DNA from: Sphingobacterium wenxiniae
GTDB taxonomy: Bacteria > Bacteroidota > Bacteroidia > Sphingobacteriales > Sphingobacteriaceae
Direction: 5' to 3'
Length of the DNA: 64,000 bases
Assembly: GCF_900116225.1 (NCBI RefSeq)
Contig: NZ_FOZZ01000003.1
Coordinates: 62,001 to 126,000, forward strand
The notes below the pieces were generated by a model, which had not been told where the DNA came from, did no database searches, and saw nothing but the letters and a program-made list of their open reading frames with translations. Shown one piece after another: positions 28,098-37,119 of the stretch (its first letter is position 1; each line of letters starts with the position of its first letter). The translations under genes were made by a program, and so were the position numbers.

Positions 28098-28640
28098 ATG
28101 TATCTTCGGACTGTATTTAAGCTAAGCCGAAAATTGAGTACTGTAAAAAAACATTTAACCATTGATTTCGATTTCGACTCCGAACTGGACTTTATTCTAA
28201 TTGGGATAAGCTGTCCGCTAAGAGATTACAGGCTCTGCCATTTCATCTCGAAATACAGCAGCATCGAGTTTGTCCGCGGCAAGGAAGATTACATTGACCA
28301 CAAAGGATATGCAAAGGAAAAAGACAAGGACGAAATGGATTTCCATATTGTATATGAGAAAACCAAACTCAAAAAAGTGTCAAAATCCCATTTCAGCATG
28401 TACAGATATTGCGATGAAAATTTTGAATTTGAATACTACCTACTCAACAACCGCAGCATAGAAGGGACACTATTAATTAGCGAACTGCCTAATTTTGACT
28501 ATTTTTTGCTCATCAAGCATTACATTGATGATGAAGATCTCCGAGGCTTGATCGAGGAAATTAAGAATATCCCAGAGGTACTTTTGGCAAAAGAATTAGA
28601 CCCTTCCTCATTGAAATCCAAGGAAAATCTGATATTTTAG
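28098..28640 (+). CDS. IPExxxVDY family protein
   Basis: A 180-residue protein of a Bacteroidota-restricted family named for a C-terminal motif. Here the region reads NIPEVLLAKELDPSSLKSKENLIF, so the IPE part is kept while VDY is replaced by a diverged segment. No signal peptide or membrane segment is present, so it is presumably cytoplasmic. Acidic and aromatic residues are frequent (DFDFDSELDF). It sits just upstream of pyk in the same direction, a pairing I recall from other Bacteroidota. Function is unknown. Confidence 0.75.
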   Translation: MYLRTVFKLSRKLSTVKKHLTIDFDFDSELDFILIGISCPLRDYRLCHFISKYSSIEFVRGKEDYIDHKGYAKEKDKDEMDFHIVYEKTKLKKVSKSHFSMYRYCDENFEFEYYLLNNRSIEGTLLISELPNFDYFLLIKHYIDDEDLRGLIEEIKNIPEVLLAKELDPSSLKSKENLIF

Positions 28641-28695
28641 TACGAAAAAATAATATTTAGTGTAAAATTTACACCACAAATAAACCTAACTTAAA

Positions 28696-28723
28696 AACAG
28701 ATTGTTATTTTTGCAAATCTGTT
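28696..28723 (+). promoter_or_regulatory. pyk -7 box within an inverted repeat
   Basis: TATTTTTG (28706-28713) matches TAnnTTTG and is flanked by the inverted arms AACAGATT (28696-28703) and AATCTGTT (28716-28723). The leader would be about 55 bases. The arms could be an operator or an RNA hairpin. Confidence 0.45.
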
Positions 28724-28772
28724 AAAACGCAGACTAAAGAAATAGAATTTTATTAATTATAAAATATTGTAA

Positions 28773-30203
28773 ATGAACAAGCTTCAAAAAAGGACAAAAA
28801 TCGTAGCCACGCTAGGTCCAGCATCATCAGACAAAACCGTTTTGACCAACATGATTGCTAAAGGCGTGGATGTTTGCCGTCTAAATTTCTCACATGGCAG
28901 CCAAGACGACCACCTAAAAGTAATACAGACCATCCAAGCAATCAATACAGAACACCCATTCAACGTTGGTATTTTGGCCGACCTTCAAGGCCCTAAAATC
29001 CGTATCGGTAAAATGATCGAAGGTGGTGCAATATTGGTAAACGGTTCTGAGGTCGAAATCACTACAGAAGAGCTTATTGGGGATGAAAAACGTATCTATA
29101 TCACTTACGAAAACTTCCCGAACGATATTAAAGAAAACGAAATCATTTTATTGGATGATGGTAAACTGCAACTACGCGTTATCAGCACCAACCATAAAGA
29201 TACCGTAAAATGTCAAGTTGTGCATGGCGGTGTGCTTACTTCACGTAAAGGGGTAAACCTTCCAAACACCAAAGTCTCCATCCCTTCATTAACAGAAGAA
29301 GATTTAGACAACCTTAACTTTGCATTAGATAATGGTGCAGACTGGATTGCAATGTCTTTCGTGCGTTCTGCAGAAGATATTCACCAGTGTAAAGAAATCA
29401 TCAAAGCGAAAGGTAGCCACGCATTAGTTATTGCAAAAATTGAAAAACCTGAGGCGATTGACAACATCGACGCGATTATCGAAGCCATCGACGCCGTGAT
29501 GGTTGCTCGTGGAGACCTTGGAGTAGAAATGCCGATGGAAGAGGTTCCTGGTTTACAGAAAATGATCGTACAGAAATGTCGCAACCTTTCCAAACCGGTT
29601 ATTATTGCAACCCAGATGCTGGAAAGCATGATCACAACGCCTCGTCCGACAAGAGCTGAAGTGAATGACGTAGCAAACTCTGTGTTGGATGGCGCTGATG
29701 CTGTGATGCTAAGTGGTGAAACGTCTGTTGGCGAATTCCCGGAAATCGTTATCGAGACGATGGCAAAAATAATTACGCATGTGGAGCAAACCTCCTACCC
29801 GTATTATAGCCAAAAAGAAAGCACGCACTTAAACAGCACCAAAATCCCTGATGCGATCTGCGGTTCCTCGATCTATTTGGCACAGCACACAGAAGCATCT
29901 GCAATTTCAGTAATGACTTCTTCCGGATATACAGCTTTTGAAATTTCAAGCTACCGTCCGAATACAGACATTTATGTGTTTACAGGTAATAAAAAATTAG
30001 TAAACTTATTGAGTTTATTATGGGGTGTACGTGTATTTATTTATGACAAATTCGAAAGTACCGACGGTTCTATCCAAGATGTCAACCAATTGCTTCAAGA
30101 GAAGAATTTGGTTTCAACAGGACAGATTGTCATCAACACTTCTTCTACACCATTGAATGAAAAAGGAAGAACGAATACCATCCGTGTTTCGGAAGTAAAA
30201 TAA
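28773..30203 (+). CDS. pyk: Pyruvate kinase
   Basis: Catalyses phosphoenolpyruvate plus ADP to pyruvate plus ATP, the last glycolytic step. The N-terminal RTKIVATLGPASSD, the LNFSHGS segment, the active-site signature (VIAKIEKPEAIDNID then ARGDLGVEMP) and TRAEVNDVANSVLDGADAVMLSGETSVG are all present. The length of 476 residues is normal, with the C-terminal domain complete. A strong terminator follows. The product pyruvate feeds the pdhA/pdhC complex encoded nearby. Confidence 0.97.
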   Translation: MNKLQKRTKIVATLGPASSDKTVLTNMIAKGVDVCRLNFSHGSQDDHLKVIQTIQAINTEHPFNVGILADLQGPKIRIGKMIEGGAILVNGSEVEITTEELIGDEKRIYITYENFPNDIKENEIILLDDGKLQLRVISTNHKDTVKCQVVHGGVLTSRKGVNLPNTKVSIPSLTEEDLDNLNFALDNGADWIAMSFVRSAEDIHQCKEIIKAKGSHALVIAKIEKPEAIDNIDAIIEAIDAVMVARGDLGVEMPMEEVPGLQKMIVQKCRNLSKPVIIATQMLESMITTPRPTRAEVNDVANSVLDGADAVMLSGETSVGEFPEIVIETMAKIITHVEQTSYPYYSQKESTHLNSTKIPDAICGSSIYLAQHTEASAISVMTSSGYTAFEISSYRPNTDIYVFTGNKKLVNLLSLLWGVRVFIYDKFESTDGSIQDVNQLLQEKNLVSTGQIVINTSSTPLNEKGRTNTIRVSEVK

Positions 30204-30227
30204 TACGTAAACATAGATCTTATACGG

Positions 30228-30259
30228 AGAGCTCACAATTTTTTGTGGGCTCTTTTTTT
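30228..30259 (+). terminator. Terminator after pyk
   Basis: An 11-bp stem (AGAGCTCACAA against TTGTGGGCTCT, one G-T pair) with a T-loop is followed by seven T. It lies 25 bases after the stop codon. Confidence 0.9.
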
Positions 30260-30345
30260 CACCTCTCCTATCTTTTTTTATCAAAAGCATTACACTACAA
30301 AAGTTCCAATGATTTCTTCTTTTCTTTGAATAGCAGTTTTCGAAA

Positions 30346-33027
30346 ATGACAAAGTACATTTTTCTTTTCCTATTTATCAGTATCACATATAATCTGTTCG
30401 CCCAGCAATCGGTGGAAGGTATCATTGTCAACCAAGCGGACAATAAAGCCCTTGAAAATGCTTCTATAGTCCTTCTAGATAGTGACTCCATTATGCGGTA
30501 CTTTGCACGGTCGGATGAAGCGGGAAGATTTCGCCTAGAAAAAGTGACAGCTCAACCTTACTTACTTTTAGTTACTTATCCCAAATTCGAAATATATAGC
30601 ACAAACATTGATCTTAAAGCACAAGATTTAAAGCTAGATTCTATCAAAATTGATTCTCGGACAAATATTCTTGAAGAAATTGTAATCACACAAAAAATTC
30701 CCATCAAGATTAAAGGAGACACCATAGAGTATGATGCTGGCAGTTTCGAAACTGAGAAAAATGCCAAATTGGAAGATCTACTCCGTCGCCTACCCGGACT
30801 TACCGTTTCGGCATCTGGCGAGATTACAGCTCAAGGAAAGAGTGTTTCCAAAGTGCTCATCGATGGCGAGGAGTTTTTTGGATATGACCCCAAAATTGCC
30901 ATACGCAATGTACGGGCAGATGCTGTCGATAAGGTGCAAGTCTACGAACGCAAATCCGAGCAGGCAGAACTAACAGGTGTAGACGACGGCGTGAGGCTCC
31001 AGACGGTAAATGTCATACTGAAAGAAGAAGCACGAAAGGGTCTTTTCGGAAACACAGCGGCCTCATTGGGTACAAAACAACTTTTTGACGCGAATCTTTT
31101 TACAGCAAAATTTAACCAATCAGAACGTATTGGCATTAATGGAAGTTGGAACAACATGGGCAACTCGGGTGATGTCAGCCGAATTCGAATGGGCAACCAA
31201 ATTATTGGCCGTCCGGAACACAAAAGCATTGGTGCCAATTATCAAAATACCTTTCTTCAAAAGAAGCTGAACCTTAATTCGAGCTATAATTTTACCAACA
31301 ACACACAAGCAAACGATTCAGAAAACTACAGCAAGCAGATTATCTCGGATAACATGACCCACGAAACCGAACGCAAATCTACTTCCCACGCGGACAATAA
31401 AAACAATACACTGCGCACACAAATACGTTATAAAATAGATTCTTTGAGCAATCTCAACATTCAATTGAATGCAAACAAAGGCTATAGCGAATCTTCATCG
31501 GCCTCTTCAAGCTACACCATCCGCAATGCAAATAATTTGGCCAATGACTTTGAAAGTCGTAACCACTCCGATGGCGAACAAGAAAGTATAAATCTACGGT
31601 TGGACTATAGAAGAAGGTTAAGCCAAAAAGGACGAAGCCTCAACCTACACCTCAATACTCAGCATAGCAATAATGAGAACAATACTGGGGTAGATGAAAC
31701 CACAAATCTTTACAACATAGAAGGAGTCCTCGACAGTACCAGAAGAATCGACCAAAACCGCCTCAGCGATGATCGCAACAACACCATGTCGGCTTCCATA
31801 AACTTTAGCGAACCTATTTCGGACAAAATCTATCTCACAATGGGATATAATTTCAACCTGTCCAACAGAACAGGTCTAACAGATGCGTACAACAACAATA
31901 CGCAGAATCTTAGTCTGCTCGACACCTTATACTCTAAAAACCAGCGAGACAAAGCCCTGGACAACGGTTTCGACATGAACTTGAGCTTACGCCTTCAGAA
32001 ATTCAGCATCAACATCTCTAATCAGATGGTCTACCGACAACAGGAATTGGTCGACCATTACCACAACATTCATCTTACTCGAGGTTTTTGGCAAAATAGT
32101 CTTAATGCGCATGCGATGTACAACATCAGCAACAGCAAACACCTGAACCTCAGCTATCAGAACCGTACAAATGTACCTTCCTTCGCACAGCTTCAACCTA
32201 TACAGCCGCGCACCAATGAGTTGTATGTCCCGATAGGAAACCCAAATCTTAAACGGGAAAATCAGCACAGCTTCAATTTCAACTTCAATAGATTCAGTTT
32301 ATTGAAGGCTTCCTCTTTTAATATAAATGCCAGCATCGCCTTGACAGACAATGCTATTGTCAACAAAACGGAAATCGACGAACAAGGTCGTACACAGGCT
32401 ACTTTTGTCAACATAACCGACCACACCAACTGGAACGCACGCCTGCATACCAACTATACAAAGCCTATTTGGAATGGCCTTATCCAGTTAGGTCCATATG
32501 TTTCATCGGCTTACAACAGCAGTTACCTTTTTATAAATGGAGAGCTCAACAAAAACAACAATACTAATCTCCAACTGGGAATAAGTGCTAATAAACAAAA
32601 CAGCAAAGCTATCGATTTCAATCTCAATATCGGAACAGGTATAGTGAATGAAGAAAACAGCGTACAGACAAGGCTCAACAACACAACTATGCATTCCAAC
32701 ATCAGCACTGACCTCAAATACCATCTTCCGTATAAATTCAGTCTTACACAGGCTATCTATTATACCTATACGGGTAAAACGAAAGTTTTTCCAGAACCTA
32801 TTCAACAATTTTACATGAATATGGAGCTAACCAGAAAGCTGTTAACCTCAGAATCATTATTACTCAGTGTTAAAGCTTTTGACATTTTCAACACCTTTAA
32901 CAATAGGAATCGAACTTTCAGCAACAGTATGTATTCACAAAATCAGCAGCAGATGTTGACACAATATTTCATGATTGGACTTAAATGGGACTTTAACAAG
33001 AATCTGGGCAAAAAAAGTGAAGGTTAA
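30346..33027 (+). CDS. Outer-membrane beta-barrel protein with CarboxypepD_reg-like and plug domains
   Basis: An 893-residue outer-membrane protein. A signal peptide (MTKYIFLFLFISITYNLFAQ) is followed by a carboxypeptidase-regulatory-like domain (residues 22-100), a TonB-plug-like segment (EDLLRRLPGLTVSASGEITAQGK then VLIDGEEFFGYDP), and a long barrel rich in alternating Asn/Ser/Tyr strands. It ends in an aromatic-containing strand region (FMIGLKWDFNKNLGKKSEG). It resembles the outer-membrane beta-barrel family seen in Bacteroidota rather than SusC, and it has no SusD partner. A GLPGLI-family gene follows 9 bases later and is very likely co-transcribed. The cargo is unknown; peptide or metal-related roles have been suggested for such pairs but cannot be decided here. 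Confidence 0.85.
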   Translation: MTKYIFLFLFISITYNLFAQQSVEGIIVNQADNKALENASIVLLDSDSIMRYFARSDEAGRFRLEKVTAQPYLLLVTYPKFEIYSTNIDLKAQDLKLDSIKIDSRTNILEEIVITQKIPIKIKGDTIEYDAGSFETEKNAKLEDLLRRLPGLTVSASGEITAQGKSVSKVLIDGEEFFGYDPKIAIRNVRADAVDKVQVYERKSEQAELTGVDDGVRLQTVNVILKEEARKGLFGNTAASLGTKQLFDANLFTAKFNQSERIGINGSWNNMGNSGDVSRIRMGNQIIGRPEHKSIGANYQNTFLQKKLNLNSSYNFTNNTQANDSENYSKQIISDNMTHETERKSTSHADNKNNTLRTQIRYKIDSLSNLNIQLNANKGYSESSSASSSYTIRNANNLANDFESRNHSDGEQESINLRLDYRRRLSQKGRSLNLHLNTQHSNNENNTGVDETTNLYNIEGVLDSTRRIDQNRLSDDRNNTMSASINFSEPISDKIYLTMGYNFNLSNRTGLTDAYNNNTQNLSLLDTLYSKNQRDKALDNGFDMNLSLRLQKFSINISNQMVYRQQELVDHYHNIHLTRGFWQNSLNAHAMYNISNSKHLNLSYQNRTNVPSFAQLQPIQPRTNELYVPIGNPNLKRENQHSFNFNFNRFSLLKASSFNINASIALTDNAIVNKTEIDEQGRTQATFVNITDHTNWNARLHTNYTKPIWNGLIQLGPYVSSAYNSSYLFINGELNKNNNTNLQLGISANKQNSKAIDFNLNIGTGIVNEENSVQTRLNNTTMHSNISTDLKYHLPYKFSLTQAIYYTYTGKTKVFPEPIQQFYMNMELTRKLLTSESLLLSVKAFDIFNTFNNRNRTFSNSMYSQNQQQMLTQYFMIGLKWDFNKNLGKKSEG

Positions 33028-33036
33028 TGAGGAAAG

Positions 33037-33909
33037 ATGGAAATGAAGTATCTAAAGCTAATGACTAAAAATATTTTAATCTATATCGCACTGTTCTTCG
33101 GCAGCGTATCCGAAACAATTGCCCAACATGCTTATTTTCCAATGAAAGGCACAATTATGTTCGACAGAGAAGTGTATACACGCGCACGGATACGAGAACT
33201 GATGCAGGAGCACAGTGATAATCGCAATCCCAGAATAGTCATGCGCCATGAAGGAAACATCAATGAAATACCTGAAAAAACCGTCTCTCAATTTTTGCTA
33301 CAGTTTGACGAAGATGAGACATTGATGCAACCATACGAACAAGAAGAGAACACTACTGCAACACCGAATCGTCCGATAAGGTCGTCTGGCTCTCGAAACC
33401 GCAATATACGACAAGGGATTAACAGATCTTCACAACAAGGCAAGATCTATTACCAAAATATAAAGACACAAGAAGCAGAAATCGCTTTGGAACTTGATGA
33501 AAAATACCTATTGCAAGATAGTCTACAAAATATAACATGGCGATTTACAGATGAATATCGGAATATCGCAGGCTACGAATGTCGTCGAGTGAACGGCGCA
33601 ACGCCTGACTCTCTCTATATCGTTGCCTTCTATACGGATCAAATCCCACTCTCTGCTGGACCTGTATTAACCCATGGGCTTCCCGGTATGATATTGGGAT
33701 TGGCTATCCCTGAAATGCATATCAACTACTGGGCAACCAAGGTAGATTTTTCAGTAGAGAATGTACCTAAGCAATGGCGCGATAAGAAGAATAAAATATT
33801 AACTACGGAACAATTTTTTGAATCGCTCAACAACAATAGAATATTCGGCGGTAGCGGTTCTGATCCTCGTCAGAGGCGTAGAAATCTATTAGAAAACTTG
33901 ATTTATTAA
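33037..33909 (+). CDS. GLPGLI family protein
   Basis: A 290-residue secreted protein of a Bacteroidota family named after a motif, here HGLPGMILGLAIPE (near residues 220-233). A signal peptide precedes AQHAYFP; ATG codons at 33037, 33043 and 33061 are all possible starts, and the last also gives a good signal. The middle holds a low-complexity Arg/Asn/Ser linker. It is coupled to the upstream barrel gene (9-base gap). The family's function is not established; co-occurrence with outer-membrane barrels suggests a periplasmic accessory role. Confidence 0.88.
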   Translation: MEMKYLKLMTKNILIYIALFFGSVSETIAQHAYFPMKGTIMFDREVYTRARIRELMQEHSDNRNPRIVMRHEGNINEIPEKTVSQFLLQFDEDETLMQPYEQEENTTATPNRPIRSSGSRNRNIRQGINRSSQQGKIYYQNIKTQEAEIALELDEKYLLQDSLQNITWRFTDEYRNIAGYECRRVNGATPDSLYIVAFYTDQIPLSAGPVLTHGLPGMILGLAIPEMHINYWATKVDFSVENVPKQWRDKKNKILTTEQFFESLNNNRIFGGSGSDPRQRRRNLLENLIY

Positions 33910-33950
33910 ATAGTGAAAGGCGTCCAAAATGGACGCCTTTCACTATTTAA
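33906..33950. terminator. Bidirectional terminator (perfect 21-bp stem)
   Basis: A perfect 21-bp stem with an AAA loop (core GAAAGGCGTCC / GGACGCCTTTC) overlaps the stop codons of two convergent genes, the GLPGLI gene and the YjbR-like gene. Confidence 0.93.
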
Positions 33951-34299
33951 CATTTTCTTTTACCGCCTTTGGCAATGAAGCAAAGACCAATTCATAGCTA
34001 TGGTCTATCAAACTTCGAAGTTTTTCATCCGGCAATTGACGATTGCAATAAATCGTATTCCAATGTTTCTTATTCATATGATAACCGGGAATAACCGTAG
34101 CCGGATACTCGTTCCGTAGTTCCAACGCATATTCTGGATCACACTTTACATTGAAGCTCAGCGCATCCACCTGATCCAGCCCCACCAGCAAAAAGACTTT
34201 GTTCCCAACCTTAAAGACTAAGGTATCTGGACCAAACGGTGTTTCTTCTGTCGCTCCAGGCTTTACAATACAGTAGTCCCTTATTTCTTCAATATGCAT
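33943..34299 (-). CDS. MmcQ/YjbR family protein
   Basis: A 118-residue protein of the MmcQ/YjbR (CyaY-like fold) family. It opens with HIEEIRDYCIVKPGATEETPFGPDTLVFKV and has KCDPEYALELRNEYPATVIPGYHMNKKHWNTIY, the family's conserved core with the His-x-x-Lys-x-His-Trp segment. It has no signal peptide. Members are described as DNA-binding by annotation, but direct roles are weakly supported. It starts 15 bases after the thioredoxin-like gene and forms a two-gene unit with it. Confidence 0.88.
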   Translation of the reverse strand: MHIEEIRDYCIVKPGATEETPFGPDTLVFKVGNKVFLLVGLDQVDALSFNVKCDPEYALELRNEYPATVIPGYHMNKKHWNTIYCNRQLPDEKLRSLIDHSYELVFASLPKAVKENVK

Positions 34300-34314
34300 A
34301 ATGCTATACGACCA

Positions 34315-34866
34315 TTACTGCAACGAGACCAAAAGTTCGCGTTGAATTTCCGCTCCTTTGTCTTCATTATACCATTTTTGCATAGCCTCTTTGATCTCTT
34401 CAAATGGCTTTCCCTCTTCCTTTTGCTGCACAAAGATGTCGTGTAATTGTTGTGGACGTGGCCCCCAAATCACCTTATCGTGTCCCACATCGTTGCGGAT
34501 AATCAATTTAGGGATAGATTTTCCACCATTAGTCAAATAATCCTCTATCAGGAAAGGCTCCGCATCCCGCAATTGAATTTCAAAATCGATATTCGGATTG
34601 TTTTTCACAATCTGATAAAGTTGCGCTACAGAATGTGCTGCATCGCCACACCATGGTTCGGTAATAACAATCCAATGTTGCGGTTCTGTAATGGAGGAAA
34701 TCATCGACTTCATTTCCTCATTAGGCTCAAAGCGTTTTAACCAGCGGTTCATTCGCGACCAGTTGAGCTTCGCATAGTTTAAATACTCCGGATCCTGATA
34801 AGCAGGGTAATCCTGAGGAGAAGCTAAGATTTGTTCAAAATAATCTAAATATTCCTGAAAGGTCAT
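34315..34866 (-). CDS. Thioredoxin-fold protein with a single active-site Cys
   Basis: A 183-residue cytoplasmic protein with a thioredoxin-like core (HWIVITEPWCGDAAHSVAQL, DFEIQLRDAEPFLIEDYL, and SIPKLIIRND with the cis-proline). The motif WCGDA has one cysteine rather than CxxC, so it cannot form the usual intramolecular disulfide. The ATG at 34866 is preferred over a GTG at 34887, because it opens on MTFQEYLDYFEQIL as in relatives. It is followed by the YjbR-like gene and divergent from dnaK. A redox or bacillithiol/thiol-related role is possible but unproven. Confidence 0.83.
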   Translation of the reverse strand: MTFQEYLDYFEQILASPQDYPAYQDPEYLNYAKLNWSRMNRWLKRFEPNEEMKSMISSITEPQHWIVITEPWCGDAAHSVAQLYQIVKNNPNIDFEIQLRDAEPFLIEDYLTNGGKSIPKLIIRNDVGHDKVIWGPRPQQLHDIFVQQKEEGKPFEEIKEAMQKWYNEDKGAEIQRELLVSLQ

Positions 34867-35078
34867 GTCTCTATATGTTGCAAACACGAATTTAGCAATT
34901 TATTCCGGCTAAAAAAATTTTATACGTGGCAAGCGAGCGTTATAAAATATATGTCATGACAGTTCTAACAGATGAAATATATGGCTTATCGTCTCAATGC
35001 AAAACCAATACGTGACAGATTGGCAGAAACTTTTATCCCAAAACAGCCAATCCGTTATAATTTCAGCATTTTTCACGG

Positions 35079-35094
35079 TTGGCATAGCACTTGA
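35079..35094 (+). promoter_or_regulatory. Sigma-54-like element upstream of dnaK
   Basis: TTGGCATAGCACTTGA resembles the -24/-12 consensus TTGGCAC-N4-TTGC with the correct GG-to-12 spacing, but the near-invariant -12 GC reads GA. It lies 47 bases before the dnaK ATG. Tentative. Confidence 0.3.
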
Positions 35095-35140
35095 TAGAAT
35101 AGAGGAAAATAACAAATTAGTAAAAAACAATATTTTAGAT

Positions 35141-37045
35141 ATGTCAAAAATTATAGGAATCGACTTAGGAACTACAAACTCATGTGTTGCCGTGATGGAA
35201 GGTAACGAGCCTGTAGTTATTGCTAACAACGAAGGAAAACGCACAACGCCTTCTATTGTTGCTTTTGTTGAGGGCGGTGAACGTAAAGTAGGTGATCCTG
35301 CAAAACGTCAAGCAATTACCAATCCTCATAAAACTGTTTATTCTATCAAACGTTTCATGGGTACTTCTTTTGACGAAGCGCAAAAAGAAATCTCCCAAGT
35401 GCCTTATAAAGTAGTAAAGGGCGACAACAATACACCTCGTGTAGAAATTGACGACCGTAAATATACGCCACAAGAAATTTCAGCGATGATTCTTCAAAAA
35501 ATGAAGAAAACAGCAGAGGATTACTTGGGACAAGAGGTTAACCGTGCCGTAATTACTGTACCAGCCTACTTTAACGATGCACAACGTCAGGCTACAAAAG
35601 AGGCTGGAGAAGTTGCCGGCTTAAAAGTAGAACGTATCATCAACGAACCTACTGCCGCTGCTTTGGCTTATGGTCTTGATAAAGCGGACAAGGACATGAA
35701 AATCGTAGTGTTTGACTGTGGTGGTGGTACACACGACGTTTCTGTTTTGGAATTAGGCGATGGGGTATTCGAAGTAAAATCAACCGATGGTGATACACAC
35801 CTTGGTGGTGATGACTTTGATAACGCTATCATCAACTGGTTAGTAGAGGAATTCGCAAACGAAAACAACGGTTTCGACTTGAAAAAAGATGCAATGGCAT
35901 TGCAACGTTTGAAAGAAGCTGCCGAGAAAGCAAAAATCGAACTGTCAAGCACAACTTCTACCGAAATCAACTTACCTTATATTACGGCTGATGCTACTGG
36001 GCCTAAGCACCTAGTGCGTACATTATCACGCGCTAAATTTGAAAGCCTAGCTGCTGACTTGATAAAACGCACTATCGACCCATGTCGTACCGCATTGAAA
36101 AATGCAGGTTACAGTACATCAGACATCGACGAAGTAATCTTAGTTGGTGGTTCGACACGTATCCCGGCGATTGTTGACGCGGTTAAAGAATTCTTCGGAA
36201 AAGAACCATCTAAAGGTGTAAACCCTGACGAGGTTGTGGCATTGGGTGCTGCGATTCAAGGTGGTGTATTAACCGGCGAGGTTAAAGATGTATTATTGTT
36301 GGATGTCACACCGCTTTCATTAGGTATCGAAACCATGGGTGGCGTGATGACGAAATTAATCGATGCCAACACAACTATCCCGACCAAAAAGTCCGAAACA
36401 TTCTCGACCGCAGCAGACAATCAGCCTTCCGTTGAGATTCACGTATTGCAAGGGGAAAGACCGATGGCTACGCAAAACCGTACTTTAGGCCGCTTCCAAT
36501 TAACGGATATTCCTCCAGCACCTCGTGGAGTGCCTCAAATCGAAGTAACTTTCGATATCGATGCCAACGGTATCATTAAGGTATCTGCAAAAGATAAAGC
36601 TACAGGAAAAGAGCAAAATATCCGTATTGAAGCTTCCTCAGGTTTATCGGACGAAGAGATCCAAAAAATGAAGCAAGAGGCAGAAGCCAATGCAGAAGCT
36701 GATAAAAAGATCAAAGAAGAAGCTGATAAAATCAATGCGGCTGACGCTTTAATCTTCTCAACTGAAAAACAATTGAAAGAATACGGCGACAAGCTTTCTG
36801 CTGATAAAAAAGCGGCTATTGAAAGCGCTTTTGAAAAGTTGAAAACAGCTCATACTGCAAGAAATTTTGCGGATATCGATACAGCGTCTGCTGAATTGCA
36901 AAATGCTTGGAACGCAGCCTCCGAAGAGATGTACGCAGCTTCACAACAAGGTGGAGAGCAGCAACCTCAGGGTGATGCAGGACAAAACAATAGCGCAAAA
37001 GGTGGCGACGATGTTCAAGATGTAGAATTTGAAGAAGTGAAGTAA
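35141..37045 (+). CDS. dnaK: Molecular chaperone DnaK (Hsp70)
   Basis: ATP-dependent chaperone working with DnaJ and GrpE. The start was set at 35141, which gives the canonical [18 protein letters not shown]; a 48-codon upstream extension of the frame is not coding. The phosphate loops ([24 protein letters not shown] with Cys-Gly-Gly-Gly, [10 protein letters not shown]) and the substrate-binding domain ([15 protein letters not shown]) are complete, and the C-terminus ends [12 protein letters not shown]. The length of 634 residues is normal. It is a single-gene unit: neither grpE nor dnaJ is adjacent. A 27-bp terminator stem follows. Confidence 0.97.
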   Translation: MSKIIGIDLGTTNSCVAVMEGNEPVVIANNEGKRTTPSIVAFVEGGERKVGDPAKRQAITNPHKTVYSIKRFMGTSFDEAQKEISQVPYKVVKGDNNTPRVEIDDRKYTPQEISAMILQKMKKTAEDYLGQEVNRAVITVPAYFNDAQRQATKEAGEVAGLKVERIINEPTAAALAYGLDKADKDMKIVVFDCGGGTHDVSVLELGDGVFEVKSTDGDTHLGGDDFDNAIINWLVEEFANENNGFDLKKDAMALQRLKEAAEKAKIELSSTTSTEINLPYITADATGPKHLVRTLSRAKFESLAADLIKRTIDPCRTALKNAGYSTSDIDEVILVGGSTRIPAIVDAVKEFFGKEPSKGVNPDEVVALGAAIQGGVLTGEVKDVLLLDVTPLSLGIETMGGVMTKLIDANTTIPTKKSETFSTAADNQPSVEIHVLQGERPMATQNRTLGRFQLTDIPPAPRGVPQIEVTFDIDANGIIKVSAKDKATGKEQNIRIEASSGLSDEEIQKMKQEAEANAEADKKIKEEADKINAADALIFSTEKQLKEYGDKLSADKKAAIESAFEKLKTAHTARNFADIDTASAELQNAWNAASEEMYAASQQGGEQQPQGDAGQNNSAKGGDDVQDVEFEEVK

Positions 37046-37053
37046 TTCTTTGC

Positions 37054-37110
37054 TTTTAAATAAAAAAGAAAGGCTGTCTTAAAAAGACAGCCTTTCTTTT
37101 TTATTTAAAA
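37054..37110. terminator. Terminator after dnaK, bidirectional (perfect 27-bp stem)
   Basis: The arms 37054-37080 and 37084-37110 are exact reverse complements around AAA, with core AAAGGCTGTCTT. The outer A/T stretches give T runs in both directions, serving dnaK and the convergent nucleotidyltransferase gene. Confidence 0.95.
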
Positions 37111-37119
37111 TAAGTTCCC

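Noticed and set aside
34997..35140. A 48-codon in-frame extension upstream of dnaK
   Set aside because: The residues have no Hsp70 similarity and the canonical [15 protein letters not shown] begins at 35141; the sigma-54-like element also lies inside the extension.
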